Source: Streptomyces sp. A3M-1-3 (GTDB lineage Bacteria; Actinomycetota; Actinomycetes; Streptomycetales; Streptomycetaceae). From it: a stretch of DNA of 64,000 bases. Numbering within the stretch: position 1 is the stretch's first letter; each line of letters starts with the position of its first letter. The notes under the pieces are model-generated. The model was not told the origin of the DNA, did not search any database, and saw nothing but the letters and a program-made list of their open reading frames with translations. The stretch spans positions 1 to 64,000 of the forward strand of contig NZ_JANAVP010000035.1 in the NCBI RefSeq assembly GCF_024213665.1, given 5' to 3'. Positions 59,429-64,000 of this stretch are shown here, piece by piece. The position numbers and the translations under genes are program-made.

Positions 59429-61230
59429 GATGCCCGCCCTCGGTTCTTGAGGTCGACGTCGTTCATGTCGGCCCGGCTGACGGCGGCGACCGCCAGCGGG
59501 TCGAGGTCGAAGAGTTCACGCAGCGCGTCCGCGTACCCGGCGCCGCCGGGCTCGCTCGCGAGCTGCTTGACCCGCACGGTGGGCGCGTGCAGGAGCTTGT
59601 CGACGACGCGGCGCACGGTCTGCGTGATCTCCGCGCGCTCCTTGTCGTCGAGGCCGGGGAGCCGGCCTTCGAGCCGCGCGACCTCGTTCGCGACCACATC
59701 GGCGGCCATGGTGCGAAGGGCGACCACGGTGGGGGTGATGTGCGCGGCACGCTGAGCGGCACCGAAGGCGGCGACCTCGTCCGCCACTATCGTCCGCACC
59801 TGGTCCACATCGGCCGCCATCGGAGCGTCCGCGGAGGCTTCGGCGAGCGACTCGATGTCGACCAGTCGCACACCGGGGATGCGGTGCACGGCGGCGTCGA
59901 TGTCCCGCGGCATGGCGAGGTCGAGCAGCGCGAGCCGTACGGGAACACCGTGGCCGGCCCTGCGTACCGCCGTACCGGACACGGTCCGGCGGTCGGTCGC
60001 TCCGCGGTCGGCCCAGGCGCCGTGCAGCTCCATGGAGTCGGCGTCCGCACCGGCCCGCGGCGCGTCGGCGATCAGCGCGGCCCGCTCGGCGAGCCCGGCC
60101 ACGAGGGCCTCGCTGTCACTGCCGGGCTGCACATCGTCAAGCCCGACGGGACACCCGCCGTCGCCTAGGCCGCCATCGGGCCCCTGCCCTGCGGGCCCGG
60201 TGGTAACGCCGCTTGGCGCACCGGAACCGGCGGGCGGCTTCGCTTCGGCAATGCGGCCCCGCTGGGCCGCGGCGGCAGCCGCAAGCCGTGCGACGAGCGC
60301 GTCGGAGGCCGGCTGAAGGTCGTCCGCAGCCGTTCCCGCACCCGCGTCAGCCGTCGCCGGGGCGTGGACCGGAGCCGGCTCCGGCTCCAGCCCCAGCGCG
60401 GCTCGTACCGCAGCCGCGGTCAGGACCAGACCCGTCGCACCCGTGCAGGAGATCGCGACATCGACTCGTGTCAGTTCGTCCGCGACAGCGGACATCGGTA
60501 CCGCGCGCGCGGCCACCCCGGCGCCGTTCTGCTCCGTCAGTACGGACGCGAGCCGCTCGGCCCGCTCCGGCGTCCGGTTGGCGACGACGACCTCGGCCAC
60601 CCCGGCCCGCGCCAGCGTCGCCGCGGCCAGCGAGGACATCGAGCCCGCGCCGATCACCAGCGCGCGCTTGCCCTCGGCCCAGCCCGCGACCTCCGCGCCG
60701 GCGCCCACCGCGAGCTGCTCGAGACCGAAGGTGACGAGCGACTGCCCGGCGCGGTCGATACCGGTCTCGGAGTGCGCCCGCTTGCCGACCCGCAGCGCCT
60801 GCTGGAACAGGTCGTTCAGCAGCCGGCCCGCGGTGTGCAGCTCCTGCCCCAGCGCCAGCGCGTCCTTGATCTGGCCGAGGATCTGGCCCTCGCCGACAAC
60901 CATCGAGTCCAGCCCGCAGGCCACCGAGAAGAGGTGGTGGACGGCCCGGTCCTCGTAGTGCACATAGAGATAAGGAGTGAGCTCTTCCAGCCCGACCCCG
61001 CTGTGCTGTGCGAGCAGCGTGGACAGCTCGGCGACGCCCGCGTGGAACTTGTCCACGTCGGCGTACAGCTCGATGCGGTTGCACGTGGCGAGCACCGCCG
61101 CCTCGGTGGCCGGCTCGGCGGCCAGCGTGTCCTGAAGCAGCTTGGCCTGCGTGTCGGCGGCCAGCGAGGCCCGCTCCAGCACGCTCACCGGTGCGCTGCG
61201 GTGACTGAGTCCTACGACCAGGAGGCTCAT
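59425..61230 (-). CDS. hemA: Glutamyl-tRNA reductase with a large low-complexity insertion
   Basis: A 601-residue HemA, clearly longer than the usual 420-450. The N-terminal catalytic domain has VLATCNRIELY (nucleophilic Cys near residue 50) and YLYVHYEDRAVHHLFSVACGLDSMVVGEGQILGQIKDA. The NADPH domain has ALVIGAGSMSSLAAATLARAG. Between about residues 280 and 420 lies an Ala/Gly/Asp-rich insertion with no defined fold; streptomycetes commonly carry one here. It makes glutamate-1-semialdehyde for HemL (encoded at 12316-13638). It overlaps rex upstream by ATGA. Confidence 0.95.
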   Translation of the reverse strand: MSLLVVGLSHRSAPVSVLERASLAADTQAKLLQDTLAAEPATEAAVLATCNRIELYADVDKFHAGVAELSTLLAQHSGVGLEELTPYLYVHYEDRAVHHLFSVACGLDSMVVGEGQILGQIKDALALGQELHTAGRLLNDLFQQALRVGKRAHSETGIDRAGQSLVTFGLEQLAVGAGAEVAGWAEGKRALVIGAGSMSSLAAATLARAGVAEVVVANRTPERAERLASVLTEQNGAGVAARAVPMSAVADELTRVDVAISCTGATGLVLTAAAVRAALGLEPEPAPVHAPATADAGAGTAADDLQPASDALVARLAAAAAAQRGRIAEAKPPAGSGAPSGVTTGPAGQGPDGGLGDGGCPVGLDDVQPGSDSEALVAGLAERAALIADAPRAGADADSMELHGAWADRGATDRRTVSGTAVRRAGHGVPVRLALLDLAMPRDIDAAVHRIPGVRLVDIESLAEASADAPMAADVDQVRTIVADEVAAFGAAQRAAHITPTVVALRTMAADVVANEVARLEGRLPGLDDKERAEITQTVRRVVDKLLHAPTVRVKQLASEPGGAGYADALRELFDLDPLAVAAVSRADMNDVDLKNRGRAS

Positions 61231-62021
61231 GCCGGCATCACGGCGGGGACGTCCCCGTCGGGTCCCTTCCGGCCTGCGTCCTCTGCACCGCCCACGGGGG
61301 CACCTCCCACGCCGGAGGCAGTGGGGGAAGGCGACGAGGCCGCCTCGGCGGCGGCCTCCTCGCCGGCCTTGCGCTGCTCGTGGAAGGCCAGGATCTGCAG
61401 TTCGATGGAGAGGTCGACCTTGCGCACGTCCACACCGTCCGGCACGGACAGCACTGTGGGCGCGAAGTTCAGGATGGAGGTGACGCCGGCGGCGATGAGC
61501 CGCTCGCTGACCTGCTGGGCCGCGCCGGCCGGGGTCGCGATGACGCCGATGGAGACGCCGTTGTCCTCGATGATCTTCTCGAGCTGGTCGGCGTGCTGCA
61601 CCGGCATCCCGGCGACCGGCTTGCCGGCCATCGCGGGATCGGCGTCGATCAGCGCGGCGACGCGGAAGCCACGGGAGGCGAACCCGCCGTAGTTGGCGAG
61701 CGCGGCGCCGAGGTTGCCGATGCCGACGATGACGACCGGCCAGTCCTGGGTCAGCCCGAGTTCACGGGAGATCTGGTAGACGAGGTACTCGACGTCGTAG
61801 CCGACGCCACGGGTCCCGTACGAACCGAGGTACGAGAAATCCTTGCGCAGCTTCGCCGAGTTGACGCCCGCGGCGGCCGCGAGCTCCTCGGAGGAGACCG
61901 TGGGGACCGAGCGCTCGGAGAGCGCGGTGAGGGCGCGCAGATACAGCGGAAGCCTGGCGACAGTGGCCTCGGGGATTCCTCGGCTGCGGGTCGCCGGTCG
62001 GTGTGTTCGGCCAGTTGCCAC
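61227..62021 (-). CDS. rex: Redox-sensing repressor Rex
   Basis: A 264-residue Rex repressor that senses the NADH/NAD+ ratio. The N-terminal winged helix is EATVARLPLYLRALTAL and SEELAAAAGVNSAKLRKDFSYLGSYG. The dinucleotide domain has VVIVGIGNLGAALANYGGF (GxGxxG), and domain-swap helices follow. The last 50 residues are a poorly conserved Ala/Pro/Gly tail. The GTG start has AGGAG four bases upstream. Encoded first in rex-hemA-hemC-hemD, with its own operator 77 bases upstream. Confidence 0.96.
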   Translation of the reverse strand: MATGRTHRPATRSRGIPEATVARLPLYLRALTALSERSVPTVSSEELAAAAGVNSAKLRKDFSYLGSYGTRGVGYDVEYLVYQISRELGLTQDWPVVIVGIGNLGAALANYGGFASRGFRVAALIDADPAMAGKPVAGMPVQHADQLEKIIEDNGVSIGVIATPAGAAQQVSERLIAAGVTSILNFAPTVLSVPDGVDVRKVDLSIELQILAFHEQRKAGEEAAAEAASSPSPTASGVGGAPVGGAEDAGRKGPDGDVPAVMPA

Positions 62022-62097
62022 GGTGCTCCTGCGGGATGAGCGGGGCTGCAGGCGGCCGCTTGTCCCAGGACCGCCCCGTCGAAGCCAGGCTATGTCT

Positions 62098-62115
62098 TTG
62101 TGAACGCGTGCACAA
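62098..62115. promoter_or_regulatory. Rex operator (ROP)
   Basis: TTGTGAACGCGTGCACAA has the TTGTG-N8-CACAA form of Rex operators and lies 77 bases before rex. It predicts autorepression and repression of the haem genes when NADH is low relative to NAD+, with release under oxygen limitation. Confidence 0.88.
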
Positions 62116-62294
62116 AGATGGCGTCCGTTTTGTCCATGCAAAGTGACCGGGGTCACGCGACCCGGGCACAAGATCCCGGAACTACGAGCCGGGCAGGCCC
62201 GTTGAAGGCCCGAAGCGGGCAAAATTGCACACACTCCTCACGACTGCGCCCCCGAGACGGCTCAAATCGCCCATGATGCCAGCCGGATTCCGGG

Positions 62295-62576
62295 TCAGGC
62301 CCCCAGCGCGCGGCGGAGCCGGACCGGGTCCACGCGCCAGAACGTGTGCTGTTCCCCGTCCACCAGGACCACCGGAATCTGTTCCCAGTACAAGCGGTAC
62401 AGCTCCTCGTCCTCGGTGATGTCCTTCTCCTCCCAGGGCGTGCCCGCCTCTCCGCACACCTCGGCGATCACCTCCCGGGCGTCGTCGCAGAGATGGCAGC
62501 CCGGCTTGCCGACGAGTGTGACCAGACGCTCACTGGGCTTCTTGTTCTTGTCCGAACGTCGCAACAGGGGACTCAT
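62295..62576 (-). CDS. Glutaredoxin-like protein
   Basis: A 93-residue thioredoxin-fold protein of the glutaredoxin-like (DUF836) group. The active site is LVGKPGCHLCDDA (Cys27, Cys30), the cis-Pro loop is WEQIPVVLVDGEQ. Probably reduces disulfides with mycothiol or thioredoxin partners; substrate unknown. Located upstream of rex on the same strand with a gap of 273 bases holding the Rex operator. Confidence 0.9.
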   Translation of the reverse strand: MSPLLRRSDKNKKPSERLVTLVGKPGCHLCDDAREVIAEVCGEAGTPWEEKDITEDEELYRLYWEQIPVVLVDGEQHTFWRVDPVRLRRALGA

Positions 62577-62736
62577 GCCCCCATTCTCAACCCGCCCCGC
62601 CCCGCCCCGGCCCTTCCCGGCCCCGGCCGGTCCTGTCCTGTCCGGTTGGTCCGTTTAACAGGGCGGCCTCGTACTGTTCACGCCAACGCACCCTCGTGAG
62701 GCGGGAAGTACCGAACAGAATCGCTATGCTCACGCC

Positions 62737-63675
62737 ATGGCCGCACTGGGATGGCTCACCCCCCGTAGGCGCTCCGCGACAGCCCGGAGCGTACTGGCAG
62801 GCGAGGCCGCCGCCGAGGCAGCGCGCAAGTCGTCGCTGGAGATCGACGCGACCAAGACGGCAGCGGCCGGCGAGGCCGCGGCACCCGTGTTCCCCGTCGC
62901 CGGGGACGACCGCGCCGCCGCCTTCTTCGATCTCGACAACACCGTGATGCAGGGCGCCGCGATCTTCCACTTCGGCCGCGGCCTGTACAAGCGGAAGTTC
63001 TTCCAGCGCCGCGAACTGGCCCGGTTCGCCTGGCAGCAGGCGTGGTTCAGGCTCGCCGGGGTCGAGGACCCCGAGCACATGCAGGACGCGCGCGAGAGCG
63101 CCCTGTCCATCGTGAAGGGCCACCGGGTCTCCGAACTGATGACCATCGGTGAGGAGATCTACGACGAGTACATGGCCGAGCGCATCTGGCCGGGCACCCG
63201 CGCCCTCGCCCAGGCACACCTCGACGCGGGCCAGAAGGTCTGGCTGGTCACCGCCGCCCCGGTGGAGACCGCGACGATCATCGCCCGCCGCCTCGGCCTG
63301 ACCGGCGCGCTGGGCACGGTCGCCGAGTCCGTCGACGGGGTCTACACCGGCAAGCTGGTGGGCGAGCCGCTGCACGGCCCGGCGAAGGCGGAGGCGGTCC
63401 GCGCGCTGGCTATCGCCGAGGGCCTGGACCTCTCCCGCTGCGCCGCGTACAGCGATTCGCACAACGACATCCCGATGCTGTCGCTGGTCGGGCATCCGTA
63501 CGCGATCAATCCGGACACCAAGCTGCGCAAGCACGCCCGCGCCCGCGAGTGGCGGCTGCGCGACTACCGGACCGGCCGCAAGGCCGCCAAGGTCGGCATC
63601 CCGGCCGCCGCCGGCGTGGGCGCCCTCGCGGGCGGCACGGCCGCCGCGGTGGCCCTGCACCGCCGCCGCCGCTAG
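62737..63675 (+). CDS. HAD-IB family phosphatase
   Basis: A 312-residue HAD superfamily hydrolase. Motif I is AAFFDLDNTVMQG (Asp65, Asp67), motif II is in VWLVTAAPVET, and motif III/IV is KAEAVRALAIAEGLDLSRCAAYSDSHNDIPML. A C-terminal basic stretch and hydrophobic helix (IPAAAGVGALAGGTAAAVAL) may tether it to the membrane. Related to SerB and lysophosphatidic acid-type phosphatases; the substrate cannot be called. Divergent from the glutaredoxin-like gene. Confidence 0.9.
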   Translation: MAALGWLTPRRRSATARSVLAGEAAAEAARKSSLEIDATKTAAAGEAAAPVFPVAGDDRAAAFFDLDNTVMQGAAIFHFGRGLYKRKFFQRRELARFAWQQAWFRLAGVEDPEHMQDARESALSIVKGHRVSELMTIGEEIYDEYMAERIWPGTRALAQAHLDAGQKVWLVTAAPVETATIIARRLGLTGALGTVAESVDGVYTGKLVGEPLHGPAKAEAVRALAIAEGLDLSRCAAYSDSHNDIPMLSLVGHPYAINPDTKLRKHARAREWRLRDYRTGRKAAKVGIPAAAGVGALAGGTAAAVALHRRRR

Positions 63676-63946
63676 CGGCCGGCCTTCACTCGGGCACAAC
63701 ACATCCCGCAATCAAGCAGATCGCGAAGCAAACCGATCAACAAGCGGTCACGATCTGCGACTCGATGCGCCATCAACCCGTCACAGAAGCGACGTAATCG
63801 ATGATTTGAGCAACTGGGTGTAGCACTGCCTGTACGAAGCGTTATTCTCCTCAGACGCATACGGGTACCAATTCATCGCCACACCATGGCGACTGAGTCA
63901 CCGGTCCCGCACTGCACGTGATGGAAGCTCTGCCTCTGGGAGTCCC

Positions 63947-64000
63947 GTGTACCCACACGTCGGGGTTGACGCCTCGGGCCTGGCTACGCTGCGCGCAACG
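63947..64000 (+). CDS. bldN: BldN sigma factor, N-terminal fragment cut by the window
   Basis: The first 18 codons of a gene starting GTG with GGGAG eight bases upstream. The peptide VYPHVGVDASGLATLRAT matches the start of the Streptomyces developmental ECF sigma factor BldN as I remember it. BldN drives genes needed for aerial hyphae and is made as a proprotein. The 271-base region before it (63676-63946) carries no gene and should be its promoter, with AT-rich stretches near 63840-63870. Confidence 0.8.
   Translation, partial: MYPHVGVDASGLATLRAT

Noticed and set aside
1..64000. rRNA, tRNA and CRISPR arrays
   Set aside because: No conserved rRNA stretch, tRNA cloverleaf or regularly spaced repeat series was seen on reading both strands; short degenerate cases could be missed by eye.

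Overview
The window is high-GC actinobacterial DNA, almost certainly a Streptomyces chromosome. Supporting signs are the futalosine-type menaquinone genes (UbiD/UbiA/UbiX), a rex-hemA-hemC-hemD-hemB haem operon with a Rex operator, the first 18 codons of the developmental sigma factor gene bldN at the right edge, a DasR-like box in front of a chitinase gene, class I lysS beside argS, and frequent GTG starts and four-base ATGA/GTGA gene overlaps.

Layout. 0-17.6 kb is conserved chromosome: an Lrp/AsnC regulator; late menaquinone genes (ubiX, mqnP, ubiD type) with a rhomboid protease; a cytosine-deaminase-like enzyme; the system II cytochrome c maturation operon resA-ccdA-resB-ccsB; a polysaccharide-deacetylase lipoprotein; hemL with a phosphatase-like gene; then small metabolic and regulatory genes. 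17.6-40.5 kb is accessory DNA. It holds hypothetical genes, a broken CoiA-like gene, a broken tyrosine recombinase with a striking repeat array in its promoter, a 2,100-residue RHS polymorphic toxin with a candidate membrane immunity protein, an FKBP lipoprotein, a probable RiPP operon, an XRE regulator with a PPC-domain protein, and an N-terminally truncated Tn3 transposase fused to a truncated NmrA-like gene. 40.5-64 kb is again chromosome: MarR, TetR and FAD monooxygenase genes, rtcB (frameshifted), two DUF3558-like lipoproteins, a DUF2637 protein, lysS/argS, a GH19 chitinase, the haem operon, rex, a glutaredoxin-like gene, a HAD phosphatase and bldN.

The most interesting part is a minus-strand operon at 36.98-32.10 kb. 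Its order is a 76-residue protein, a previously hidden 42-codon precursor-like gene (GTG start, strong ribosome binding site), a strong hairpin, then TfuA, YcaO, a SAM methyltransferase and a GpsA-like dehydrogenase. The last four are overlapping or 14 bases apart. YcaO-TfuA pairs are known to install backbone thioamides. The candidate peptide has no Cys or Thr and only three Ser, so azoline or lanthionine chemistry is unlikely and backbone thioamidation plus methylation is plausible. The gene set matches none of the thioamide RiPP clusters I know, so this may be an undescribed family.

At least seven single-base frameshifts are visible: six between 20.2 and 31.8 kb and one in rtcB. Most lie in short G or C runs. 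They may be real decay or consensus errors in the assembly, and the affected genes are marked. No rRNA, tRNA or CRISPR array was seen.
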